From: Pelagimonas sp017744045
GTDB lineage: Bacteria; Pseudomonadota; Alphaproteobacteria; Rhodobacterales; Rhodobacteraceae
Reading direction: 5' to 3' (one strand)
DNA length: 64,000 nt
Assembly: GCF_017744045.1 (NCBI RefSeq)
Contig: NZ_JAGHRD010000003.1
Shown: positions 24,501 to 32,681 of the stretch, one piece after another
Position numbering within the stretch: position 1 is the stretch's first letter
How the letters are laid out: each line of letters begins with the position of its first letter
Program-made: the position numbers and the translations under genes
The notes under the pieces: model-generated
Told to the model about the DNA's origin: nothing
Database searches by the model: none
Seen by the model: only the letters and a program-made list of their open reading frames with translations

Positions 24501-24578
24501 CATGTCTCACGCGCGCGTTTGTCCGCGATGGGACGGTGGGCGGGGCGCCTTTGCGCAGCAAACAGCGCCGCACCGTTC

Positions 24579-24821
24579 CTAGTCTTGGCCGTCTTCCGGA
24601 TCCGCGTCAGGGTCCGCCTGCCCAATCCCCAAAAAGATCGGCTTCAGCGGAAAAACCCAGCCAATGCCCAGCGCCACATAGATCACAAATTGCACAAAGC
24701 GCGGCAGATCAGACACCCCAACGCGGTTGGCGATGCTCACCGCCACCACCACGTAAATCGGCATGCCAATCAGCAAGATCACCAGCGCCCAGCGCCGCCG
24801 GGCTTTGTAACTCAGAGCCAC
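24579..24821 (-). CDS. DUF2842-type small membrane protein
   Basis: The 80-residue product (VALSYKARRRWALVILLIGM) has two membrane segments separated by a short loop and the tail FLGIGQADPD. This matches the DUF2842 pattern of small alphaproteobacterial inner membrane proteins. I chose the GTG at 24821, five bases after the purA stop; an upstream ATG in frame would run back through purA. The function is unknown. Co-transcription with purA is likely. Confidence 0.75.
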   Translation of the reverse strand: MALSYKARRRWALVILLIGMPIYVVVAVSIANRVGVSDLPRFVQFVIYVALGIGWVFPLKPIFLGIGQADPDADPEDGQD

Positions 24822-24825
24822 AGGA

Positions 24826-26139
24826 TCAATCCTCGAACGGGTCAGTGACCAGGATGGTATCATCCCGCTCAGGCGAGGTCGACAGCAGCGCCACCGGGCA
24901 TTCGATCAACTCTTCGACGCGGCGCACATATTTGATCGCATTGGCGGGCAGATCATTCCAGCTGCGCGCACCTTCGGTGCTTTCACTCCACCCATCGATC
25001 TCTTCATAGATCGGGGTGCAGCGCGCCTGTTGATCGGCTGCCGTGGGCAGGTAATCCAAACGATCCCCATCTAACTCATAGCCCACACAAATCTTGAGCT
25101 TTTCAAACCCATCCAGCACGTCAAGCTTGGTCAGGCAGATGCCTTTGATGCCCGAAATCGCACAAGTCTGGCGCACCAGCGCCGCATCAAACCAGCCACA
25201 GCGGCGCTGACGCCCGGTTGTGGTGCCAAATTCATGGCCGCGCTCGCCCAGACGTTGCCCATCCGCATCCGGCTTGCCCTCTGCGTCCAGCAATTCGGTC
25301 GGGAAAGGCCCCTCACCCACGCGGGTGGTATAGGCCTTTACGATACCCAGCACATAATCGATCGAGCCCGGCCCGATGCCAACACCGGTCGCCGCCTGAC
25401 CCGCTATCACATTGGAAGAGGTCACAAAGGGATATGTGCCGAAATCGATATCCAGCAAAGCGCCCTGCGCGCCTTCGAACAGGATGCGTTTGCCCGCCTT
25501 GCGCTTTTCGTTGAGCACTTTCCAAACCGGTGCGGCATAAGGCAGGATATCCTGCGCAATCTCTTTCAACTGCGTAATCAGCGCGTCGCGATCTACGGCT
25601 TCGATGCCCAGACCTTTGCGCAGTGGGTCATGATGTTGCAGGGCGCGATCCACGCGCGCCTCAAGCGTTGCATCATCCGCCAGATCCGCCACACGGATCG
25701 AACGACGCCCCACCTTATCCTCATAAGCCGGGCCGATGCCGCGCCCGGTGGTGCCAATCTTGGTACCCTTGCTGGCGGCCTCTTCGCGGGCGCGATCCAA
25801 CTCGCCGTGAATCGGCAGGATCAGCGGCGTGTTCTCGGCGATCATCAGCGTTTCGGGCGAAATCGTCACGCCTTGCTCACGCACGGTAGCGATCTCTTTG
25901 ACCAGGTGCCAAGGGTCCAGCACCACACCATTGCCAATCACCGACAGCTTGCCGCCACGGACAACGCCAGAGGGAAGCGCATGAAGTTTATAGACTTTTC
26001 CGTCCACAACCAGCGTGTGACCGGCATTGTGACCACCTTGAAATCGCGCGATCACATCCGCGCGGCTCGACAGCCAATCCACAATCTTGCCTTTGCCTTC
26101 GTCGCCCCACTGAGCGCCCACGACAACTACATTCGCCAT
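24826..26139 (-). CDS. purA: Adenylosuccinate synthetase PurA
   Basis: PurA condenses IMP and aspartate using GTP to make adenylosuccinate in AMP synthesis. The 437-residue product starts MANVVVVGAQWGDEGKGKIV, with the GDEGKGK phosphate loop at residues 12-18. It has the catalytic GGHNAGHTLVV, TIGTTGRGIGPAYEDK-like and LFEGAQGALLDIDFGTYPFV segments, and the C-terminal KLDVLDGFEKLKICVGY and ANAIKYVRRVEE. I placed the start at the ATG at 26139 because the conserved MANVVVVG start matches the family; the 33 residues upstream are not conserved. Confidence 0.97.
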   Translation of the reverse strand: MANVVVVGAQWGDEGKGKIVDWLSSRADVIARFQGGHNAGHTLVVDGKVYKLHALPSGVVRGGKLSVIGNGVVLDPWHLVKEIATVREQGVTISPETLMIAENTPLILPIHGELDRAREEAASKGTKIGTTGRGIGPAYEDKVGRRSIRVADLADDATLEARVDRALQHHDPLRKGLGIEAVDRDALITQLKEIAQDILPYAAPVWKVLNEKRKAGKRILFEGAQGALLDIDFGTYPFVTSSNVIAGQAATGVGIGPGSIDYVLGIVKAYTTRVGEGPFPTELLDAEGKPDADGQRLGERGHEFGTTTGRQRRCGWFDAALVRQTCAISGIKGICLTKLDVLDGFEKLKICVGYELDGDRLDYLPTAADQQARCTPIYEEIDGWSESTEGARSWNDLPANAIKYVRRVEELIECPVALLSTSPERDDTILVTDPFED

Positions 26140-26213
26140 AACACATCCTTTTCGGTGATGGTTTTCAAACCCGCGCCGGTATATCCAAGCGACACGCAAC
26201 AGGAAACCGTAAA

Positions 26214-26696
26214 ATGGCCGCAGGTGCAGAAAACGCATATCGCTATGATTGGGCCGAAGCCGCAGATGCCCCGGCCTTGGGTCAGGTCATGTATGACGCC
26301 ATCCATAGTGACCCCAGCCCCTATAGTGCAGCGCAACGGCAGGCCTGGCTGGCCACGCCACCGGATGGGCCCAGGTGGCAGGCAAAGCTGGCTGCGCAAC
26401 ACGTCGCGGTGGCGCGCAGCGGCAAATCCCCGATCGGGATGATGACGCTGGACGATACGGGCTATCTGGATCTGGCCTTTGTCCGGCCCAATTTTCAGGG
26501 CCAAGGTCACCTGCGTCACCTCTGGGCCATGATCACGGAAAAGGCGCGTTCCTTGGGCTGCAGAGATATCACCACCCATGCCAGCCTTTCCGCCCAAGCC
26601 CCGTTTACAGTGCTTGGCTTTACTCTGATCCGTCACGAAGAAGTTGAGAAAGACGGCCAACTCCTGAAACGTGCCGAAATGCGGTTTGTGTTGTAA
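26214..26696 (+). CDS. GNAT-family N-acetyltransferase
   Basis: The 160-residue protein has the GNAT fold. The substrate region is YDWAEAADAPALGQVMYDAI, strand 4 is YLDLAFVRPNFQGQGHLRHL, carrying the Q/R-x-x-G-x-G/A acetyl-CoA loop as QGQGHL, and the C-terminal strand is FTVLGFTLI. Length is normal. The AQ pattern in the loop is slightly atypical. It is divergent from purA with a 74-bp gap. The acceptor is unknown. Confidence 0.8.
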   Translation: MAAGAENAYRYDWAEAADAPALGQVMYDAIHSDPSPYSAAQRQAWLATPPDGPRWQAKLAAQHVAVARSGKSPIGMMTLDDTGYLDLAFVRPNFQGQGHLRHLWAMITEKARSLGCRDITTHASLSAQAPFTVLGFTLIRHEEVEKDGQLLKRAEMRFVL

Positions 26697-26759
26697 AGGC
26701 GCTGGACCTCTCACACCAATCCGTTAGACCTGACATCACCAAATATGCGGAGACCCGAG

Positions 26760-27155
26760 ATGAGTTTTGCCCTGCGTTGGCTGTTTGCCTTTGTCCTTTT
26801 GGCCGCGACCTATAACCCGACCGAGTGGAATTTCACCCGTTGGGCTTTGACCAATTGGGAGACCAACCTGCCAGTCACAGTACTGACGGCTTTGATCCTG
26901 ATGGTTGGCTATATCATCTATATCCGCGCCACTCTGCGCAGCATTGGGCTGTTTGGCATGCTCTTGGTTCTGGCGCTGGTCGGCGCGATCCTTTGGGTGC
27001 TTTGGGATTTTGGCCTGCTTGATCTCAGCAACCCACAGCTCTCGACCTGGATCGGCATTTTCGCTCTGTCGATTGTTTTGGGCGTTGGCCTGAGCTGGTC
27101 GATCATCCGCCGCCGCCTTTCTGGTCAGGTCGATACGGACGACGTCGAAGAATAA
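26760..27155 (+). CDS. DUF6524-type integral membrane protein
   Basis: The 131-residue protein (MSFALRWLFAFVLLAATYNP) has four hydrophobic helices. It carries an NPTEWNFTRWAL segment after the first helix and IIYIRATLRSIGLFGMLLVL after the second, and ends in a charged tail with RRRLSGQVDTDDVEE. This pattern is the DUF6524-like family of small membrane proteins. I selected the ATG at 26760 with GAGACCCGAG upstream. A family A hairpin repeat starts 1 bp after its stop codon. The function is unknown. Confidence 0.7.
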   Translation: MSFALRWLFAFVLLAATYNPTEWNFTRWALTNWETNLPVTVLTALILMVGYIIYIRATLRSIGLFGMLLVLALVGAILWVLWDFGLLDLSNPQLSTWIGIFALSIVLGVGLSWSIIRRRLSGQVDTDDVEE

Positions 27156-27180
27156 CCGTAGGGTGGGGTTTTACCCCACC
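27156..27180 (-). repeat. Dispersed hairpin repeat, family A, copy 2
   Basis: The element has the form GGTGGGGT-(AAA)-ACCCCACC followed by CTACGG on the minus strand. It lies between convergent genes and contributes the final codons and TAA stop of the nitrile hydratase accessory gene. Its orientation relative to the minus-strand gene equals that of copies 1 and 3 relative to theirs. Confidence 0.8.
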
Positions 27181-27503
27181 TTCACCTCACCCGCGTTCAA
27201 GTGCACCGGTTGCCCATGGGGCGTGGCCAGATAGGCGCGTTCCCACCCAGCCTTTAATTCGGCCAAAGCCCCAGCATCGGCCACTTGTTTTTGCGCACAA
27301 ATGCGCTCCAGCGCCGTGATCCACGCCAGAAAGTAATCATCCCCGCCATTCAGGTCGCGCGATACGCCGTGCTCTTGCAAGACCGCGCCAAAACATTGCG
27401 TCCATTCCGGCCAATCAAACACACCTTCCGCGTTCAAATGCACAGCCAAGGCAAAGGCCTGAGCGTGCCAGGGGGCTTCAAAGACAGGTTCCGGCGCACT
27501 CAT
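27171..27503 (-). CDS. Nitrile hydratase accessory protein
   Basis: The 110-residue product has an N-terminal VFEAPWHAQAFALAVHLNAEG segment, resembling part of the nitrile hydratase beta subunit. EWTQCFGAVLQEHG and DYFLAWITALERI follow. Proteins of this type help deliver or incorporate the metal into the alpha subunit. The start overlaps the stop of the beta subunit gene (ATGA), making a three-gene coupled operon. The last residues and stop are encoded within a family A hairpin repeat. Confidence 0.83.
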   Translation of the reverse strand: MSAPEPVFEAPWHAQAFALAVHLNAEGVFDWPEWTQCFGAVLQEHGVSRDLNGGDDYFLAWITALERICAQKQVADAGALAELKAGWERAYLATPHGQPVHLNAGEVKVG

Positions 27504-28180
27504 GTCACCGGTTCCAGATAACTTTGCCAGAGGTCGCAGGTTACCTCATCCCCGGCCCGCTCCGGCTCGCCCCAGAGATCGCCAGCATCGAAAACCACCG
27601 TGTATAGCGGCTCCGGCTGCTCGCCCAACCGATGCGCGGCGGCATCTGGCAAGACATGACATCCGTGAGAAAGGATGATCTCGCCCTCGACCCCAGCGGC
27701 ATAGGCGGGCAAGCGGGTGTGCCCGCCCTCAACCATGGTGTTCCGCGCGATGCGGCGGGTGCGCACCTTGTCCCCGATTGCGAATTCTGGAGTTGCCCCG
27801 TCACGATTTGCCGGACCACCGGCGGCCAAAACAGCCGCGACGCGTTCAGCACGCAACCTGCGCTCTTGCAGCTCTTTCGGAGCGGGTTGCGGAGCCGCCC
27901 CGGCCAGTTCCTCACGCGTGACAACACCGCCATCAACCAGCAGATCCGCAAGGCCCCCCATCCACTTTTCATAATAGGTGAAGCGGCTGTAATCCTTGGG
28001 TGACAGGCATTCGCGGGCATGGCGGGAAATGTCGATATTCCACTTGCCCAAGGCCCCCGCCGCCAAGGTCACTGCCAAGGCCCGCGCGTGCCACTCTGTT
28101 TCGAAAACCGGCTCATCCGCGCCCGGAATCGGAATGGGCCCGTCGCCAAAACGGCCGCCCATATCATGCACCCGGCTCAT
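27500..28180 (-). CDS. Nitrile hydratase subunit beta
   Basis: Nitrile hydratase converts nitriles to amides. The 226-residue beta subunit begins MSRVHDMGGRFGDGPIP, has the conserved FETEWHARALAVTLAAGALG and YYEKWMGGLADLLVDGGVVT, and ends with a barrel containing GDKVRTRRI and LYTVVFDAGDLWGE. The length is close to usual. The ATG at 28180 overlaps the alpha stop; a run of upstream in-frame codons belongs to alpha and was excluded. It pairs with the alpha subunit to form the catalytic dimer. Confidence 0.92.
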   Translation of the reverse strand: MSRVHDMGGRFGDGPIPIPGADEPVFETEWHARALAVTLAAGALGKWNIDISRHARECLSPKDYSRFTYYEKWMGGLADLLVDGGVVTREELAGAAPQPAPKELQERRLRAERVAAVLAAGGPANRDGATPEFAIGDKVRTRRIARNTMVEGGHTRLPAYAAGVEGEIILSHGCHVLPDAAAHRLGEQPEPLYTVVFDAGDLWGEPERAGDEVTCDLWQSYLEPVT

Positions 28181-28800
28181 GCGCCTGGCTCCGTGGCGAG
28201 ACCGGTTCCGATCATCGATTCCCGTGTAACCAGTTTCGCCAGGTCTTCCTGGCTCAACCCTTCGCTTCCGGCAGGGCGTTGCGGCACCACAAGATAGCGG
28301 ATTTCGGCAGTCGAATCCCACACCCGAACCTTTTTACCCTCGGGCAAGGTCAGGCCAAACTCTGCCAAAACCTTGCGCGGCTCGCGCACAACGCGGGCAC
28401 GGTAAGCATCGGATTTGTACCAGCCCGGCGGAATACCCAAAAGCGGCCAAGGATAGCAGGAGCACAAGGTGCAAACGACAACGTTATGCGTGTCATCCGT
28501 GTTCTCAACCGCCACCATATGTTCGCCCTGACGCCCATAAAACCCCATCTCGCTGACCGCTGCCGTGGCATCGGTCAGCAAGGCGCGGCGAAAATCCTCA
28601 TCCGTCCAGGCCCGCGCCACCACCGCCGCGCCGTTTTGTGGGCCGATCTTGTGGGCATAGGTTTCGATAATTTCATCCAACGCCGCCGGGTCCAGCAAGC
28701 CTTTGCGTTCCAACAAGGTTTCCAAGGCCTTGACCCGCAAAGCCGGGTCCGGAGGCAACAATGTGTGCGGGTGGTCGTGGTCGTGATGATCATGTGGCAT
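28177..28800 (-). CDS. Nitrile hydratase subunit alpha, cobalt-type
   Basis: The alpha subunit of 207 residues carries the metal centre VVCTLCSCYPWPLLG near residues 108-122. The middle position of the C-T-L-C-S-C cluster is threonine, which in this family marks the non-corrin cobalt enzyme; iron enzymes have serine. GIPPGWYKSDAYRARVV follows as expected. The N-terminus MPHDHHDHDHPHTLLPPDP is strikingly histidine- and aspartate-rich and could bind metal. No amidase is adjacent, so the amide product must be processed elsewhere. Confidence 0.94.
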   Translation of the reverse strand: MPHDHHDHDHPHTLLPPDPALRVKALETLLERKGLLDPAALDEIIETYAHKIGPQNGAAVVARAWTDEDFRRALLTDATAAVSEMGFYGRQGEHMVAVENTDDTHNVVVCTLCSCYPWPLLGIPPGWYKSDAYRARVVREPRKVLAEFGLTLPEGKKVRVWDSTAEIRYLVVPQRPAGSEGLSQEDLAKLVTRESMIGTGLATEPGA

Positions 28801-28943
28801 GGCGCGACTTTGGCCGCTGTTCGCCGTGCCGTCCAGTGCTTTGTGTCCGATCTGACAAGACTACCGCTTGCGCCGCCCCGCCAAACCTCCTACATAGCCC
28901 GGCAGAACCGCACGCATCTCGCCGAACGCTTATCGTAGGTCCC

Positions 28944-29318
28944 ATGGAAAACGTTATTCTCATCGTCCACCTTCTTCTTGCCCTCGCCTTGATTGGCGTG
29001 GTGCTTATGCAGCGTTCCGAAGGCGGCGGCCTTGGCATGGGTGGCGGCGGTGGCGGGGCCATGAGCCAACGCTCGGCGGCGACCGCCATGGGCAAGCTGA
29101 CTTGGATTCTGGCGATTGCCTTTATCATCACCTCGCTCACGCTGACGGTGATTTCCGCCCGCAACGCGACCGGCACCTCGATCCTTGACCGTGTGGGCGG
29201 CAGCGCACCGGCGGCTGTTGAACCTGCCGCTCCGGGCGAAGGTCTGGACACAGACGCGCTTCTGCCTCCGCCCTCTGCGGATGGTGGCGATGCCCCATCG
29301 GTGCCACGCGCCGATTGA
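28944..29318 (+). CDS. secG: Preprotein translocase subunit SecG
   Basis: SecG assists SecYE in protein export across the inner membrane. The 124-residue product has two membrane segments, MENVILIVHLLLALALIGVV and a second around residues 52-70. Between them is the family loop LMQRSEGGGLGMGGGGGGA. A C-terminal alanine/proline-rich tail follows. I chose the ATG at 28944; upstream in-frame codons are not conserved. It precedes pyrG by 377 bp with a terminator between, so the two are likely separate transcripts. Confidence 0.94.
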   Translation: MENVILIVHLLLALALIGVVLMQRSEGGGLGMGGGGGGAMSQRSAATAMGKLTWILAIAFIITSLTLTVISARNATGTSILDRVGGSAPAAVEPAAPGEGLDTDALLPPPSADGGDAPSVPRAD

Positions 29319-29347
29319 TCCGCGCCACAGCGCGATCCCAAACAAAA

Positions 29348-29377
29348 GGGCGGCTGATTGGGCCGCCCGTTCTTTTT
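29348..29377 (+). terminator. Intrinsic terminator after secG
   Basis: GGGCGGC (29348-29354), a 7-nt loop and GCCGCCC (29362-29368) are followed by GTTCTTTTT. It separates secG from pyrG. The rest of the 29319-29695 gap shows no tRNA or coding frame that I can support. Confidence 0.85.
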
Positions 29378-29589
29378 CCTGAACCTCCCCGCGTTGCGTC
29401 GCGCAACGCGCCTGACCTGCTGATCCAGACCCGCCACATGCTTTTCTTTGCCGTCCTCTCAAAGATATCTGGATCACCCCGCTTTCCGGCCCTGCCCCGG
29501 CGCGCCTTTGACGCGCATGGCAAGCCGCCCGCCCAAACCACTACTGGCTGTGTTTGGCAATTTTTCCGCAACATCATCTTGCGGCGATC

Positions 29590-29618
29590 TTGCCAAAGCG
29601 TCCCGAATCCTCTATATC
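29590..29618 (+). promoter_or_regulatory. Candidate sigma-70 promoter of pyrG
   Basis: TTGCCA (29590-29595), a 17-bp spacer and TATATC (29613-29618) match the housekeeping consensus well, about 75 bp ahead of the pyrG ATG. No pyrimidine-linked attenuator could be identified by eye. Confidence 0.5.
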
Positions 29619-29695
29619 TCGAGTCCCGTGATATAGCTTGGTCGCGTCGCTGCCAGAGCTCATAATAATACGCAAAATCACGGGGTTAGCCCAAT

Positions 29696-31339
29696 ATGGC
29701 ACGCTTTATCTTCATCACCGGTGGTGTGGTCTCTTCGCTTGGTAAGGGTCTGGCATCTGCCGCGCTTGGCGCATTGCTACAGGCGCGCGGCTATTCGGTT
29801 CGCCTGCGCAAGCTTGACCCCTATCTGAACGTTGACCCCGGCACCATGTCGCCTTTTGAACATGGCGAAGTGTTCGTGACCGATGATGGGGCCGAGACCG
29901 ATCTCGACCTTGGCCATTACGAACGGTTCACCGGTGTGCCTGCCTCGCGCACGGATTCGATCAGCTCGGGCCGGGTTTATACCAATGTTCTGGAAAAAGA
30001 GCGTCGTGGCGATTACCTGGGCAAGACCATTCAGGTGATCCCCCATGTGACCAATGAAATCAAAGACTTCATTTCGATTGGCGAAGATGATGTCGATTTC
30101 ATGCTTTGCGAAATTGGCGGCACCGTGGGCGATATCGAAGGCCTGCCGTTTTTCGAAGCCATCCGCCAATTCGCCAATGACAAGCCGCGCGGCCAGTGCA
30201 TTTTCATGCACCTGACCCTGCTGCCCTATATCAAGGCGTCCGGCGAGCTGAAGACCAAGCCGACCCAGCACTCGGTGAAAGAGCTGCGCTCGATTGGCCT
30301 CGCCCCCGACATTCTGGTCTGCCGCTCCGAAGGGCCGATTCCCAAGAAAGAGCGTGAAAAGCTGGCGCTGTTCTGCAATGTGCGCCCCGATAGCGTTATC
30401 GCCGCGCAGGATCTGAAATCCATCTACGAGGCGCCGCTGGCCTATCACCGCGAGGGCATGGATCAGGCGGTGCTGGACGCGTTCGGCATTGCCCCGGCAC
30501 CCAAACCCAACCTCGACAAATGGGAAGACGTGGCCGACCGCGTGTTCAACCCCGAGGGCGAGGTGAACGTGGCGATTGTCGGCAAATACGTTCAACTCGA
30601 AGACGCCTATAAATCCATTGCCGAGGCGCTGACCCATGGCGGCATGGCCAACCGGGTCAAGGTCAATGTGGAATGGGTCGATGCCGAGACCTTTGACCGC
30701 GAAGACGCCGCCCCGCATCTTGAGAAATTTGACGCCATCCTGGTGCCTGGCGGCTTTGGCGAGCGCGGCACCGAGGGCAAGATCAAGGCCGCACAATTCG
30801 CGCGCGAAAACAATGTGCCTTATCTCGGCATCTGCCTTGGCATGCAAATGGCGGTGATCGAAGCGGCCCGCAATGTTGCCGGTCTGGCGGCTGCGGGGTC
30901 CGAAGAGTTCGACCATGAGGCCGGGGAAAAACGTTTTGAACCGGTGGTTTACCACCTGAAAGAATGGGTTCAGGGCAACGAGAAAGTCTCGCGCAAGGTG
31001 ACCGATGCCAAGGGTGGCACCATGCGCCTGGGGGCCTATGACGCCGTGCTGGCCGAAGGATCACGCGTCGCCAATGCCTATGGCACAACCACAATCGACG
31101 AGCGTCACCGCCACCGCTATGAGGTCGACATCAAGTATCGCGAACAGCTGGAAAAAGCCGGGCTGCGCTTTTCCGGCATGTCGCCAGATGGCCGCCTGCC
31201 CGAGATCGTGGAGTGGCCGGATCACCCATGGTTCATCGGCGTTCAGTACCACCCGGAGCTGAAATCCAAACCTTTTGAGCCCCACCCCCTGTTCCGTGAC
31301 TTTGTCCGGGCAGCGAAAGAGGCGTCTCGGTTGGTGTGA
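29696..31339 (+). CDS. pyrG: CTP synthase PyrG
   Basis: PyrG aminates UTP to CTP using glutamine and ATP. The 547-residue product starts MARFIFITGGVVSSLGKGLA, the synthetase P-loop region. It continues with KLDPYLNVDPGTMSPFEHGE and CEIGGTVGDIEGLPFFEA, and a C-terminal class I amidotransferase domain. That domain contains ILVPGGFGERGTEGK, the catalytic cysteine in YLGICLGMQMA, and the histidine and glutamate in GVQYHPE. Length and both domains are intact. A HEPN-like gene follows 16 bp after the stop, probably on the same transcript. Confidence 0.98.
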   Translation: MARFIFITGGVVSSLGKGLASAALGALLQARGYSVRLRKLDPYLNVDPGTMSPFEHGEVFVTDDGAETDLDLGHYERFTGVPASRTDSISSGRVYTNVLEKERRGDYLGKTIQVIPHVTNEIKDFISIGEDDVDFMLCEIGGTVGDIEGLPFFEAIRQFANDKPRGQCIFMHLTLLPYIKASGELKTKPTQHSVKELRSIGLAPDILVCRSEGPIPKKEREKLALFCNVRPDSVIAAQDLKSIYEAPLAYHREGMDQAVLDAFGIAPAPKPNLDKWEDVADRVFNPEGEVNVAIVGKYVQLEDAYKSIAEALTHGGMANRVKVNVEWVDAETFDREDAAPHLEKFDAILVPGGFGERGTEGKIKAAQFARENNVPYLGICLGMQMAVIEAARNVAGLAAAGSEEFDHEAGEKRFEPVVYHLKEWVQGNEKVSRKVTDAKGGTMRLGAYDAVLAEGSRVANAYGTTTIDERHRHRYEVDIKYREQLEKAGLRFSGMSPDGRLPEIVEWPDHPWFIGVQYHPELKSKPFEPHPLFRDFVRAAKEASRLV

Positions 31340-31355
31340 CAAGGAGGTGGCCGGT

Positions 31356-31919
31356 ATGACAGAAAAAAGTTTTGTCGAAACTTACTCCTATTACCGACAC
31401 ATCCATAACGATCTGGAAGCTACCGCGCGCTTTCTACGGGACCTTTCCAAAGAACGCATAGAAAGCGGAGATCAGGCAGGAATTGCTCATCTATGGAGGA
31501 GCGCCTTGATCGTCTCCGCTTTCGAGTTTGAAGCAAAAGTAAACTGTGTCGGTGTCATCAAGTTGGGCGAGGGTTGGCCTGAGAAAGCTGCAACTAAATC
31601 CAAAGTCGCGTTGTTGGGAAAGCTTTACTCCAGCGCAACCGACTACGGACAACCACCATTGCAGACATTAGGACGGCTCTTCAATCTGCGAAACTTGCTG
31701 GCGCATGGCAAACCTGAGATTGCCGAGAAAAAAACAAGACTAATAGATGATGACCCTGATTTGTTCGGTGATCTTCGCTCCGAATGGCAGGACAAAATAA
31801 CTGCCGAATTTGTTGAGGCGGTTGCCAGAGATATCGAAGCCTTTTGGGACGACTTGCTCGTCAAAGCCAATGTCTCGCACTTTGAGACAACAACGCGATC
31901 TCATGGCTCCACTGGCTAA
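31356..31919 (+). CDS. HEPN-like protein of unknown function
   Basis: The 187-residue helical protein contains RNLLAHG at about residues 110-116. It fits the R-x(4-6)-H core of HEPN domains, many of which are ribonucleases in toxin-antitoxin or defence systems. An AAGGAGG ribosome site lies 8 bp before the ATG. Base composition (many AAA, ATT and TCT codons) is less GC-rich than neighbours, hinting at transfer. No nucleotidyltransferase partner lies beside it, so it is not shown to be a toxin. Its position 16 bp after pyrG suggests co-transcription. HEPN assignment rests on one motif and the helical pattern. Confidence 0.55.
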   Translation: MTEKSFVETYSYYRHIHNDLEATARFLRDLSKERIESGDQAGIAHLWRSALIVSAFEFEAKVNCVGVIKLGEGWPEKAATKSKVALLGKLYSSATDYGQPPLQTLGRLFNLRNLLAHGKPEIAEKKTRLIDDDPDLFGDLRSEWQDKITAEFVEAVARDIEAFWDDLLVKANVSHFETTTRSHGSTG

Positions 31920-32119
31920 GCAACGCAAGTTTGTAGCGTTGAGCCGCGCAAGCGACGGCACGCGGGGTGGCGCTCTGACGGTCGTTTCTGCCACTTTATC
32001 CTGCAAAATCAGTCTGCTCTATCAACGAAGTGCCAAACCTTTCCAAAGCGCCGCCCCGTGGGGGCGTGACGGCGCTGGCGCGGCGGCCTAACGGCCTTGA
32101 TTCCGCGCCGAAGTTTCCT

Positions 32120-32578
32120 TCAACCGCTCAACAAACAAATCCACCCACTCACCGCCTCGCAATCCGCCGGTCCAACCCGTTCCCCCATCAGGTACAAGAA
32201 CCCGGCAAAGCCGAAGCCGTGGGTGAACAGAACCATGCGGGCGCGGCCGTCATGGGCGGTGCGGGAGAGGGCTGCGTTTAAATCCGGAAAGCCTCGGTTC
32301 AGGCGGCGGAATTCGCGGCTCATGGTGGTGGCGATGTCATAATGCTGGCGCAGTGCCTGGGCATTGACATAGGTAAAGGCTGCAATCGCGATCACAAACA
32401 GCCCGCCAAACCCGGTTCCAATCTCGCCCGGATAGAAATGCAAAAACCCAAAGAGCGGGATGTAGGAGGTGATGAACATGCCCCAGATGAAATCAATCTT
32501 CTGCCAGATCATCACATAGACCCTAAGGTACTCAAACAGTTCCTTTTCCTGGTTGTCGCGATCGATTGGGCCGCTCAT
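32120..32578 (-). CDS. Small membrane protein of unknown function
   Basis: The 152-residue product begins MSGPIDRDNQEKELFEYLRV and has two clear membrane segments in about residues 30-70 (FIWGMFITSYIPLFGFLHFY and FGGLFVIAIAAFTYVNA). A third hydrophobic stretch lies near residues 115-130 (MVLFTHGFGFAGFLYLM). Between them is a polar stretch with SREFRRLNRGFPDLNA. I do not recognise the family. It stands alone on the minus strand between the HEPN-like gene and rlmJ, with unremarkable sequence of about 200 bp on its 3' side. Confidence 0.6.
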   Translation of the reverse strand: MSGPIDRDNQEKELFEYLRVYVMIWQKIDFIWGMFITSYIPLFGFLHFYPGEIGTGFGGLFVIAIAAFTYVNAQALRQHYDIATTMSREFRRLNRGFPDLNAALSRTAHDGRARMVLFTHGFGFAGFLYLMGERVGPADCEAVSGWICLLSG

Positions 32579-32681
32579 CTCTTAAATGCTCCTGATAAAA
32601 TCCACGCCAAGTGGTACCGGAAGGTTTGCCATTTGTACAAGCGGTGGAATTCCGGATAAAAGCGCAGAAAACGAGGGCCCC

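Noticed and set aside
29319..29695. tRNA gene between secG and pyrG
   Set aside because: A tRNA-Leu follows secG in some bacteria, but no cloverleaf or GTTCGANTC T-arm could be read here.
31356..31919. Toxin-antitoxin HEPN/MNT pair
   Set aside because: No nucleotidyltransferase-like partner is adjacent; only a possible HEPN motif is seen.
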